From NCBI GenBank assembly GCA_038222915.1, contig JBBRHH010000171.1:1-10632 (forward strand): a DNA stretch of 10,632 nucleotides, read 5' to 3'. A program made the position numbers and the translations under genes. This DNA is from JBBRHH01 sp038222915 (GTDB lineage: Bacteria > Planctomycetota > Phycisphaerae > Tepidisphaerales > Tepidisphaeraceae). This document shows, one piece after another, positions 1 through 6,437 of the stretch; position 1 is the stretch's first letter; every line of letters starts with the position of its first letter. The notes below the pieces were generated by a model, which saw nothing but the letters and a program-made list of their open reading frames with translations, made no database searches and had not been told where the DNA came from.

Positions 1-1
1 C

Positions 2-2398
2 ATCACCCACGACCCCAACTGGCCCTCCAACGACATCGACCACTTCATCCTCGCCAAACTCGAAGAAAACAAACTCCACCCCTCCCCGCCCGCCAGCAAG
101 CTCGAACTCCTTCGCCGCGTCACCATCGACCTCACCGGCCTTCCTCCCTCCCCGTCCGAAATCGCTGACTACCTCGCCGACGCCTCGCCCAGCGCCTATG
201 AAAAAGTAATCGACCGCCTCCTCGCCAGCCCGCGATACGGCGAGCGCTGGGCCCGCCACTGGCTCGACGTCGTCCGTTACGGCGAAAGCCACGGATACGA
301 ACAAAACCATCTCCGCGAAAACGCCTGGCCCTACCGGGACTACGTCATCCGCGCCTTCAACGAAGACAAACCCTTCACCAAATTCGTCGAAGAACAACTC
401 GCTGGCGACGTCGTCGCCAACGGCGACCCCAACATCGAAGTCGCCACCGGCTTCCTTGTCGCCGGCGTCCACGACACCGTCGGCAACAACGCCATCGCCG
501 CCCAGCGCCAACAGCGCGCCGACGATCTCGACGACGTCGTCGCCACCGTCGGCGCAACCTTCATGGGCCTCACCGTCGGCTGCGCCAAATGCCACGACCA
601 CAAGTTCGATCCCATCCCCCAGTCCGACTACTACGCCCTCAGCGCCGTCTTCGCCGGCCTCCGCCACGAAGAGCGCCCCATCGCCTCCCCCAAATCCGAA
701 ACCCAGCAGCGCGAAATCAAATCCATCGCCGAACAATCCGCCCTTCTCCAGTCCAAACTCAAGTCCATCGAAGACCAGGCCCGCGCCGCCACCCCGAAAC
801 CCGACGCCAAGCCACTCGCCGCCGCGCTCAACCCCCGCCGCAACATCGACGACTTCCCCGCCGCCACCGCCAAATTTATCCGCCTCACCATCGACGCCAC
901 CAAAGACAACAGCGAACCCTGCATCGACGAGCTCGAAGTCTACGCCGCCGAAACCGGCCCAAACCTCGCCCTCGCCTCCGCCGGCGCAACCGCCTCCGCC
1001 TCCTCCCTCCTCCCCGGCTTCCCCATCCATCAAGTCCCCAATCTCAGCGACGGCCAATACGGCAACGACCACAGTTGGATCAGCAACGAGCGCGGCCAGG
1101 GCTGGGCGCAAATCCAACTCCCCGAACCCGCCAAAATCTCCCGCGTCATCTGGGGCCGCGACAACAGCGCCACCCACACCTTCAACGATCGCCTCATCAC
1201 CCGCTACCACATCGAAATTTCCGCCGACGCCAAAACCTGGACCACCGTAGCCACCAGCGAAAACCACGCCGGCGCAGCCAGCGACCCACCCCAACTCAAC
1301 CTCACCGAACCCCAGCGGCAGGAGCGCGACAAACTCCATGCCGCGCTCGAAAGCCTGAAGAAGCGCACCGCCGCCCTCCAATCCGCCAAAGCCTACGTCG
1401 GCCGTTTCACCCCGCCCGATCCCGTTTTCCTGCTCAAGCGCGGCGACGTCATGCAGCGCGCGGAAGAAATCCCCCCAACCGCCTTCACCCGCATCCCCAA
1501 TCTCCCTGGCAATCTCCAACTCTCCCCCACCGCCCCCGAATTCGATCGCCGCCTCAACCTCGCTCATTGGATCTGCGACAATCGCAATCCGCTTCCCGCC
1601 CGCGTCTTCGTCAACCGCGTCTGGCAATACCATTTCGGCAAAGGCCTCGTCCCCACCCCCAGCGACTTCGGCGCAAACGGCGAACCGCCCAGCCACCCAG
1701 CCCTCCTCGACTACCTCGCCACCGACTTCATGAAAAACGGCTGGACGCTCAAGCGCCTCCACCGCCAGATCCTACTCAGCCGCACCTACCAGCAGACCGG
1801 CCGCCCTGACGACGCCGCCCTCTCCGCCGGCCTAGCCGCCGACGCCGGCAACCGCCTCCTCTGGCGCATGCCCCTCCGCCGCCTCGAGGCCGAAGCTGTC
1901 CGCGATTCCATCCTATTCGCCAGCGGCAAACTTGATCTCTCCCCCGCCGCGACAGGCGGCCCCGGCTTCCGCCTCTACAAATACAAAATAGTCAACATCG
2001 GCATCTATGAATCCCTCCCCGACCAGGGCCCCGAAACCTTCCGCCGCGCCGTCTACCAGCAGTCCGCCCGCAACATCCACGACGACCTCATGGCCGCCTT
2101 CGACGAACCCGAAAACGCCCAGCGCGCCCCCCGCCGCGAACTCACCACAACTCCTCTCCAGGCCCTCACCCTCTTCAACGCCCCCTTCGTCCTCCAGCAA
2201 GCCAACTATTTCAGCGACCGCGTGCAGAAGGAATCCACCCCGGATCCGGCCGACCAGACCGACCACGCCTTCCTCCTCGCCTTCGGCCGCAAACCCTCAC
2301 TGCAAGAACGTGAAAATTCCGTCGCCGTCATCCGTCGCCACGGCCTGCCCGCCCTCTGCCGGGCGTTGTTCAATGCCAATGAGTTCTTGACCTACTGA
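2..2398 (+). CDS. DUF1549/DUF1553 (PSCyt2-PSD1) protein with internal discoidin-like domain, 5' partial
   Basis: The reading frame is open from the left edge and 798 residues are visible; the N-terminus, where many relatives carry a cytochrome c-like (PSCyt1) domain, lies outside. Residues about 1-216 match DUF1549 (starting near WPSNDIDHFILAKLEE, with LTGLPPSPSE and SPRYGERWARHWLDVVRY) and end in the conserved CAKCHDHKFDP, a CxxCH haem-type motif at 581-595. A charged helical stretch (about 233-262) precedes a discoidin/F5-8C-like beta domain (about 289-425, from KFIRLTIDA to IEISADAKTW). A second helix follows, then DUF1553 (about 510-790, with NRVWQYHFGKGLV, GWTLKRLHRQILLSRTYQQ and TTTPLQALTLFN). 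Such proteins are typical of planctomycetes, usually predicted to be exported and encoded beside a DUF1501 gene, as here. Their biochemical role is not established; a haem or carbohydrate link is inference. Leu is mostly CTC and Ala GCC. The extreme C-terminus (NEFLTY) looks shortened or altered next to the toxin gene. Confidence 0.93.
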   Translation: MTHDPNWPSNDIDHFILAKLEENKLHPSPPASKLELLRRVTIDLTGLPPSPSEIADYLADASPSAYEKVIDRLLASPRYGERWARHWLDVVRYGESHGYEQNHLRENAWPYRDYVIRAFNEDKPFTKFVEEQLAGDVVANGDPNIEVATGFLVAGVHDTVGNNAIAAQRQQRADDLDDVVATVGATFMGLTVGCAKCHDHKFDPIPQSDYYALSAVFAGLRHEERPIASPKSETQQREIKSIAEQSALLQSKLKSIEDQARAATPKPDAKPLAAALNPRRNIDDFPAATAKFIRLTIDATKDNSEPCIDELEVYAAETGPNLALASAGATASASSLLPGFPIHQVPNLSDGQYGNDHSWISNERGQGWAQIQLPEPAKISRVIWGRDNSATHTFNDRLITRYHIEISADAKTWTTVATSENHAGAASDPPQLNLTEPQRQERDKLHAALESLKKRTAALQSAKAYVGRFTPPDPVFLLKRGDVMQRAEEIPPTAFTRIPNLPGNLQLSPTAPEFDRRLNLAHWICDNRNPLPARVFVNRVWQYHFGKGLVPTPSDFGANGEPPSHPALLDYLATDFMKNGWTLKRLHRQILLSRTYQQTGRPDDAALSAGLAADAGNRLLWRMPLRRLEAEAVRDSILFASGKLDLSPAATGGPGFRLYKYKIVNIGIYESLPDQGPETFRRAVYQQSARNIHDDLMAAFDEPENAQRAPRRELTTTPLQALTLFNAPFVLQQANYFSDRVQKESTPDPADQTDHAFLLAFGRKPSLQERENSVAVIRRHGLPALCRALFNANEFLTY

Positions 2399-2650
2399 AG
2401 AAATGATCCGTACCGGCTCCGTATCGGGGAAATAAGCGATGATGTAAGAATAAACGGCCCAGAAGCGATAGCGCCGATTGCGCACGTCCGCACGGCCGTG
2501 GCCTTTGCCGGGCATCGCAGCGATACCCTGCATCGCCGAGCGCAGTTCATCCTTGACCTTGTCGGCTGCGTCGATGTTGTCGGCAGCAATGTAATTCCAA
2601 ATCAGCTCCAGATCCTTTTGTGCACGCCAGGTCAGAAGATAGCTGCTCAA
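2297..2650 (-). CDS. RelE/ParE-family toxin with an unusual C-terminal tail
   Basis: 117-residue protein. Residues 1-83 fit the RelE/ParE fold: opening MSSYLLTWRAQKDLELIWNY, then a helix, GKGHGRADVRNRRYRFW and YSYIIAYFPDTEPVRII. In the family this would be a small type II toxin, acting on ribosome-bound mRNA (RelE) or gyrase (ParE); the target cannot be read here. The start is TTG at 2650, overlapping the antitoxin stop (TTGA), so translation is probably coupled. Residues 85-117 are encoded antisense to the last 102 bases of the DUF1553 gene and do not look like the usual final strand and short tail, in which an R-V-x-H-G-x-R-D pattern is common. The gene may therefore be truncated and fused to foreign sequence, and its activity is doubtful. 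Confidence 0.8.
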   Translation of the reverse strand: MSSYLLTWRAQKDLELIWNYIAADNIDAADKVKDELRSAMQGIAAMPGKGHGRADVRNRRYRFWAVYSYIIAYFPDTEPVRIISSVGQELIGIEQRPAEGGQAVATDDGDGIFTFLQ

Positions 2651-2904
2651 GTCAATTTCTCACGGCGGGACGCGCTCATTTGATCGAGTTCCCGGAAGAC
2701 TTGCTCACCGTCCACCACATGACCGGCCGCAAGGTCGGCTTCCCCCTCCGCCAATAGCCGATCGAGTTCGCCAGGAGCAAAATCGCCATGAATTTCCAGT
2801 GAGGTGATGCCCGCGCGGACCAACTCGTCGACGGATTGATAGCCGGTTTTCTTTAGCTGTTCTTCGAGAAGTCTCTCAGTTTCCGGGCGGAGAATGATGT
2901 TCAT
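2647..2904 (-). CDS. ParD-like ribbon-helix-helix antitoxin
   Basis: 85-residue protein opening MNIILRPETERLLEEQLKK, followed by GYQSVDELVRAGI. This is the short beta strand plus two-helix pattern of ParD/CopG-type ribbon-helix-helix antitoxins, with an acidic C-terminal tail expected to wrap the toxin. ATG at 2904 is preferred over an in-frame upstream start at 2958: GAGG stands 5 bases before it on the minus strand, and the extra 18 residues do not resemble the family. It overlaps the toxin gene downstream. Ribbon-helix-helix antitoxins usually repress their own promoter; a candidate promoter and a direct repeat lie just upstream. Codons are largely C-ending, unlike the G/T-ending codons of the other minus-strand gene, which hints at separate origin. 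Confidence 0.85.
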   Translation of the reverse strand: MNIILRPETERLLEEQLKKTGYQSVDELVRAGITSLEIHGDFAPGELDRLLAEGEADLAAGHVVDGEQVFRELDQMSASRREKLT

Positions 2905-2942
2905 AAATGCCTCGCTTCGAATTCCATTGGTTTCAATCAACG

Positions 2943-2972
2943 ATATTACCTTCGACATGTGTCTGACGACAA
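2943..2972 (-). promoter_or_regulatory. Candidate promoter of the toxin-antitoxin module
   Basis: Read on the minus strand, TTGTCG (2972-2967) and TAATAT (2948-2943) are separated by 18 bases and lie about 39 bases before the antitoxin ATG. They match the sigma-70 -35 (4 of 6) and -10 (5 of 6) consensus reasonably. This is inference from sequence only, and sigma-70 consensus is an imperfect guide in planctomycetes. Confidence 0.35.
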
Positions 2973-2996
2973 TTGAAATCTACGGGATTGAAATCT
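2972..2996. repeat. Direct repeat ATTGAAATCT, candidate operator
   Basis: Two perfect copies of ATTGAAATCT sit at 2972-2981 and 2987-2996, a 15-base period. The first copy touches the -35 box of the candidate toxin-antitoxin promoter. Spaced short repeats near the promoter are what ribbon-helix-helix antitoxins commonly bind. A shorter GAAATCT recurs at about 4494-4500, downstream of the DUF1501 gene, so the motif could instead be part of a dispersed AT-rich repeat. Confidence 0.35.
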
Positions 2997-3028
2997 GCGA
3001 AAAATGAGTACATTGTAAACATCAACCA

Positions 3029-4474
3029 GTGAAACGACCTCTCCAACAACTCCGCTCTCGCCGCCAATTCCTCGGCGAAATGGCCACCTGCACCAGCAGC
3101 ATCGCCCTCGCCTGGCTCCTCGCCCAAGACACCCGCGCCGACACCAACGAACCCTCCTCCCTCCTCTCCCCAAAAACCTCCCACTTCCCCGCCAAAGCCA
3201 AACGCGTCCTCCAGATCTTCTGCCCCGGCGCAGTCAGCCATGTCGACACCTGGGAATACAAACCCGAACTCGAAAAGCGCCATGGCCAACCTCTTCCCGG
3301 CGGCGAAAGCGTCGTCACCTTCCAGGGTGGCAACGGCCCCCTCATGCGCAGCCCCTGGGGTTTCTCCCCGCGCGGCCAATGCGGCAAGATGATCTCCGAC
3401 ATCCTCCCCCACCTCGGCCAGCACGCCGACGACATCGCCTTCGTCCACTCTCTCACCGCCCGCAGCAATACCCACGGCCCCGCCATGCTGCAGATGAACA
3501 CCGGCTTCGTCTTCGAAGGCTTCCCCAGCATGGGCGCCTGGACCACCTTCGCCCTCGGCACCGAAAACCAAAACCTCCCCGCCTTCGTTGCCATCACCGA
3601 CTCCCGTGGCCTCCCCCCGTCCGGCCCCGCCAACTGGTCCAACGGCTTCCTCCCCGCCGCCTATCAGGGCACCGCCTTCAACACCGACCGCCCCATCGCC
3701 AACCTCGCCCCGCCCCCCAACGTCTCGCCGGCGGCCGAACAAGACCTCCGCACCTTCCTGCGCCGCCTCAACGAATCCCATCTCCGCGACCACCCCGGCC
3801 AAAGCGAGCTCGACGCCCGCATCGCCTCCTATGCCCTCGCCGCCCGCATGCAGCTCACCGCGCCCGAAGTCTCCGACCTCTCCAAAGAAACGGCCGAAAC
3901 CCGCAACCTCTACGGCGCTGATGACCAGAACCCCCTCAAGGCCGGCTACGCCCGCAACTGCATCCTCGCCCGCCGCCTCCTCGAGCGCGGCGTCCGCTTC
4001 GTCGAACTCTACTGCGGCGCATGCGCCTCCCAGGTCGACGGCCTCCTCAACTGGGATTCTCACCGAACCATCAAACCCGACATGGAGCGCCACTGCCCCA
4101 TCCTCGACCAGCCCACCGCCGCCCTGCTCACCGACCTGAAACGCCGAGGAATGTTAGAAGACACACTGGTCCTATGGACCACAGAATTCGGCCGAATGCC
4201 AAGCCACCAGCAAGGCAGCGAAGGCCGTGACCACAACCCCTTCGGCTTCACAGCCTGGATGGCCGGCGCAGGCGTAAAAGGCGGCACCAGCTACGGCGCA
4301 ACCGACGAAGTAGGCTACAAAGCCGCCGAAAACCCCAGCACCATCTACGACTTCCACGCCACCGCCTTACACCTCTTAGGCCTCGACCACGAAAAACTAA
4401 CCTACTACCACAACGGCAGCCGCCGTCGCCTAACCGACGTCCACGGCCACATCCTCAAACCCATCCTCGCCTGA
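3029..4474 (+). CDS. DUF1501 protein, Tat-exported, sulfatase/phosphatase-like superfamily
   Basis: 481-residue protein. The N-terminus has a twin-arginine signal, RSRRQFLG at residues 9-16, then the hydrophobic stretch SIALAWLLA, so export in folded form is predicted. Family signatures follow: FCPGAVSHVDTWEYKP, ARSNTHGPAMLQMNTG, LPPSGPANWSNGFLPA, then WTTEFGRMP, GRDHNPFGFTAWMAGAGVKG and LGLDHEKLTYYHNGS near the C-terminus. DUF1501 is related to alkaline phosphatase/sulfatase-fold metalloenzymes, but no activity is established. It is usually encoded directly next to a DUF1549/DUF1553 gene; here the 630-base gap holds an opposite-strand toxin-antitoxin module. Start GTG 3029 is chosen because an in-frame TAA lies at 3017-3019; there is no clear Shine-Dalgarno. 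Codon use changes near 4140: TTA and CTA, absent before, become common. Confidence 0.92.
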   Translation: MKRPLQQLRSRRQFLGEMATCTSSIALAWLLAQDTRADTNEPSSLLSPKTSHFPAKAKRVLQIFCPGAVSHVDTWEYKPELEKRHGQPLPGGESVVTFQGGNGPLMRSPWGFSPRGQCGKMISDILPHLGQHADDIAFVHSLTARSNTHGPAMLQMNTGFVFEGFPSMGAWTTFALGTENQNLPAFVAITDSRGLPPSGPANWSNGFLPAAYQGTAFNTDRPIANLAPPPNVSPAAEQDLRTFLRRLNESHLRDHPGQSELDARIASYALAARMQLTAPEVSDLSKETAETRNLYGADDQNPLKAGYARNCILARRLLERGVRFVELYCGACASQVDGLLNWDSHRTIKPDMERHCPILDQPTAALLTDLKRRGMLEDTLVLWTTEFGRMPSHQQGSEGRDHNPFGFTAWMAGAGVKGGTSYGATDEVGYKAAENPSTIYDFHATALHLLGLDHEKLTYYHNGSRRRLTDVHGHILKPILA

Positions 4475-4604
4475 CGCCTCCGATGCTTGACATCCGAAAT
4501 CTCAAATTTGCAAAGCTGTAAAGGGAAACAGATTCTTCTGCCCCGAATCCGCCCCACTCGAAATCACCGTAGACCACGTCCCATCGGCCGACAAATAAAT
4601 TCAT

Positions 4605-4627
4605 CGGCTCCGGGCTCGCCGGAGCTG
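4605..4627 (+). other. Stem-loop (GC-rich, 7-9 bp)
   Basis: GCTCCGG at 4607-4613 pairs perfectly with CCGGAGC at 4619-4625 around a 5-base loop, extendable by G-U and C-G to 4605-4627. A smaller hairpin, GTGC-TCCG-GCAC, follows at 4652-4663. Neither is followed by a run of T, so an intrinsic terminator for the DUF1501 transcript is not well supported. They could be a repeat remnant or an mRNA end structure. Confidence 0.4.
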
Positions 4628-4859
4628 TTCCAAACGCCCCACCTGGTATCGGTGCTCCGGCACTGAACCTCGACACCCCAACCCAGAAACCAACCAGGCT
4701 CTCAAAAGACCAAAGCTCCGACAATCGATCCACCCTCCCAACCGCCACAGTTCCCGTGGCCTTATTCGTTGCTCTTTAAATTCCTCTTCTTTCCCGCCCA
4801 TGACGCGCGCCGGATGGACAACACTACGCTACAGAGCTACAGAATTGCACAACGTGGTG

Positions 4860-4868
4860 TGGTACAAT
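4860..4868 (+). promoter_or_regulatory. Possible extended -10 promoter of the arabinose-donor operon
   Basis: TGGTACAAT fits the extended -10 pattern TGnTAnnAT and would start a transcript about 38 bases before the ATG of the HAD-UbiA gene. The nearest -35-like box (TTGCAC at 4845) is only 12 bases upstream, too close to be used with it. Weak inference. Confidence 0.25.
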
Positions 4869-4912
4869 TTCACGCCATCAACAACAGGACCAACTCCTTA
4901 CCGCGGGTGGCC

Positions 4913-6415
4913 ATGGCTGACGAGACTGGTGTAACTGAAGCGCAGCCTCCGGCATCGCGCACCGCTTCGGCGTCGAACGCCGTCATAAACGGGGGACCCA
5001 AACCCTTGTGCGTCGATCTGGATGGCACATTGATCCTCACAGATTCGCTCTGGGAATCCGTTCTACTATTGATCAAACGCGACCCGCGGAATGCGCTGCG
5101 CCTTATCCCCTGGCTGCTCCGCGGCAAAAGCCAATTCAAGGCGAAGGTCGCGGAGCACGTTGTTCCCGATAGCGCCACCTTACCCTATTGCCAGCCCCTG
5201 ATTGCATTCCTGAAAGAGCAAAAGACAAGCGGCCGCGTAATCGTGCTCGCCACGGCAGCAAACGAACGTATCGCACACGCCGTCGCCAACCACCTAAAAC
5301 TATTTGACGAAGTGTTGGCAAGCACCGCCGATACGAACCTCGGCGGACAGGCAAAATCCGTAGCGCTCGAACATCGCTTCGGAAAAAAGGGCTTCGATTA
5401 TGTTGGCAATTCAATGGCCGATCTCCCGCTCTGGTCGGCCTGTGACACATCGTACATTGCGAACGCGAGCCGACGTTGCCTCGACGCCGCGCGCGCAAAA
5501 GACAACTCTATTCACGTTTTCCAACGGCCTGAAGGTTCACTCCGCGCCGTGCTCAATGCGCTTCGGCCCATCCAGTGGATGAAAAATTCCCTTGTCGCCG
5601 CGGCGATCGTGCTGGCGCATGCCCTGTCCGATATGGCCCGTCTCCGTGCAGTTGCCCTCGGAATCGCCGCCTTCTGCCTTTGCGCCTCAGCGGTCTATGT
5701 CTTGAACGATCTGTTGGATCTGGAATCCGATCGCCATCACCCCAGAAAACGCTACCGCCCCTTCGCGTCAGGAGCCATCTCCATTCCCGTTGGACTCGGC
5801 ATGTTCGTCGCACTCCTGGTAACGTCCTTCTCCATCGCCATCCTGACCGGCCGCCCTCCATTTGTAGGAATGCTCGCCCTCTACTTTGTAATGTCCGCGT
5901 CCTATTCACTCTACTTCAAGCAAAAATTGCTCGTGGATGTGATCCTGCTTTCAAGCCTGTATACGCATCGAATCATCGCCGGTGCCATCGTGGCCTCCGT
6001 ACCGATCACCCCCTGGCTCCTGGCGTTCTCCATGTTCCTGTTTCTCAGCCTCGCATTTGCCAAACGCTACGCTGAACTGACGATTGCCGAGGGTGCCTCA
6101 CAAGAGGGACTAAAAGGCCGCAATTACGTGGTCGGCGATCTTCAAATCATTGAAAGTGTTGGACCAGCCAGCGGATATATGGCGGCCCTGGTGCTCTGCT
6201 TGTACTTGAATAGCGAATTGGTCACAAAACTCTATCACCGTCCGTTCGTGCTGTGGCTGGTGTGCCCCCTTCTTCTGTATTGGATCACGCGATTGTGGTT
6301 TTTCGCCCGTCGCCGGGCGCTCGTCGACGACCCACTGGTATTCGCCTTGACCGATCGGGTAAGTATCTTCGCGGCGATCCTGGCGGCCATCATCGTTTTT
6401 GCGGCCAGCATCTAA
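4913..6415 (+). CDS. HAD-UbiA fusion: predicted polyprenyl-phosphate phosphoribosyltransferase with N-terminal HAD phosphatase domain
   Basis: 500-residue bifunctional membrane protein. Residues about 30-200 form a HAD domain with motif I DLDGT (35-39), motif II around VLATAA (111-116), lysine 148 (GGQAK) and motif IV GNSMADLP (165-172). Residues about 205-495 are UbiA-type with many hydrophobic segments: NDLLDLESD (N265, D266, D269, D273), YSLYFKQKLLVDV (D342), THRIIAGA, AKRYAEL and DDPLVFALTDRVS. These resemble Rv3806c, which transfers 5-phosphoribose from PRPP to decaprenyl phosphate; Rv3806c is about 300 residues without a HAD domain. In mycobacteria a separate phosphatase (Rv3807c is proposed) removes the 5-phosphate; the fused HAD domain could do this. 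ATG 4913 is preferred over earlier in-frame starts because the HAD domain begins soon after and the upstream residues look random. No strong Shine-Dalgarno is visible. The lipid length is unknown. First gene of the operon. Confidence 0.87.
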   Translation: MADETGVTEAQPPASRTASASNAVINGGPKPLCVDLDGTLILTDSLWESVLLLIKRDPRNALRLIPWLLRGKSQFKAKVAEHVVPDSATLPYCQPLIAFLKEQKTSGRVIVLATAANERIAHAVANHLKLFDEVLASTADTNLGGQAKSVALEHRFGKKGFDYVGNSMADLPLWSACDTSYIANASRRCLDAARAKDNSIHVFQRPEGSLRAVLNALRPIQWMKNSLVAAAIVLAHALSDMARLRAVALGIAAFCLCASAVYVLNDLLDLESDRHHPRKRYRPFASGAISIPVGLGMFVALLVTSFSIAILTGRPPFVGMLALYFVMSASYSLYFKQKLLVDVILLSSLYTHRIIAGAIVASVPITPWLLAFSMFLFLSLAFAKRYAELTIAEGASQEGLKGRNYVVGDLQIIESVGPASGYMAALVLCLYLNSELVTKLYHRPFVLWLVCPLLLYWITRLWFFARRRALVDDPLVFALTDRVSIFAAILAAIIVFAASI

Positions 6416-6437
6416 CCTGTTTCGAAAAGGAAGCCGA

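Larger units (their letters stand above)
4475..4912. other. Intergenic region between the DUF1501 gene and the arabinose-donor operon
   Basis: 438 bases with no convincing gene. It begins with a short AT-rich stretch (about 4488-4520) including a TTGACA with no matching -10 box, then holds two stem-loops (4605-4627 and 4651-4664) and a possible extended -10 element near 4860. A 97-codon minus-strand frame (4455-4748, GTG start) crosses it and carries a glycine-rich, aromatic-rich sequence around GAPIPGGAFGTAP. I do not recognise a family and do not call it a gene. Confidence 0.6.

Noticed and set aside
456..1809. Long + strand frames in the other two phases of the first gene
   Set aside because: Translations are almost only Pro/Ser/Thr or Arg/Pro/His, the frame-shifted image of a C-rich coding sequence with recognised DUF1549/DUF1553 motifs.
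2933..4093. 386-codon open frame on the minus strand
   Set aside because: It lies wholly opposite the clear DUF1501 gene; its glycine-, alanine- and valine-rich translation is the antisense of C-ending codons and shows no domain.
4488..4520. Consensus -35 box TTGACA after the DUF1501 stop
   Set aside because: No acceptable -10 box occurs 15-19 bases downstream and the next gene is about 400 bases away.
4769..4912. N-terminal extension of the HAD-UbiA gene from TTG 4769 or ATG 4814
   Set aside because: The added residues do not resemble HAD proteins, and the possible extended -10 at 4860-4868 would lie inside. Not fully excluded, since no start has a strong Shine-Dalgarno.
6399..6437. Longer DprE1-like start at TTG 6399
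   Set aside because: It would overlap the upstream gene; GTG 6438 has AGGA at good spacing and gives the normal family length.
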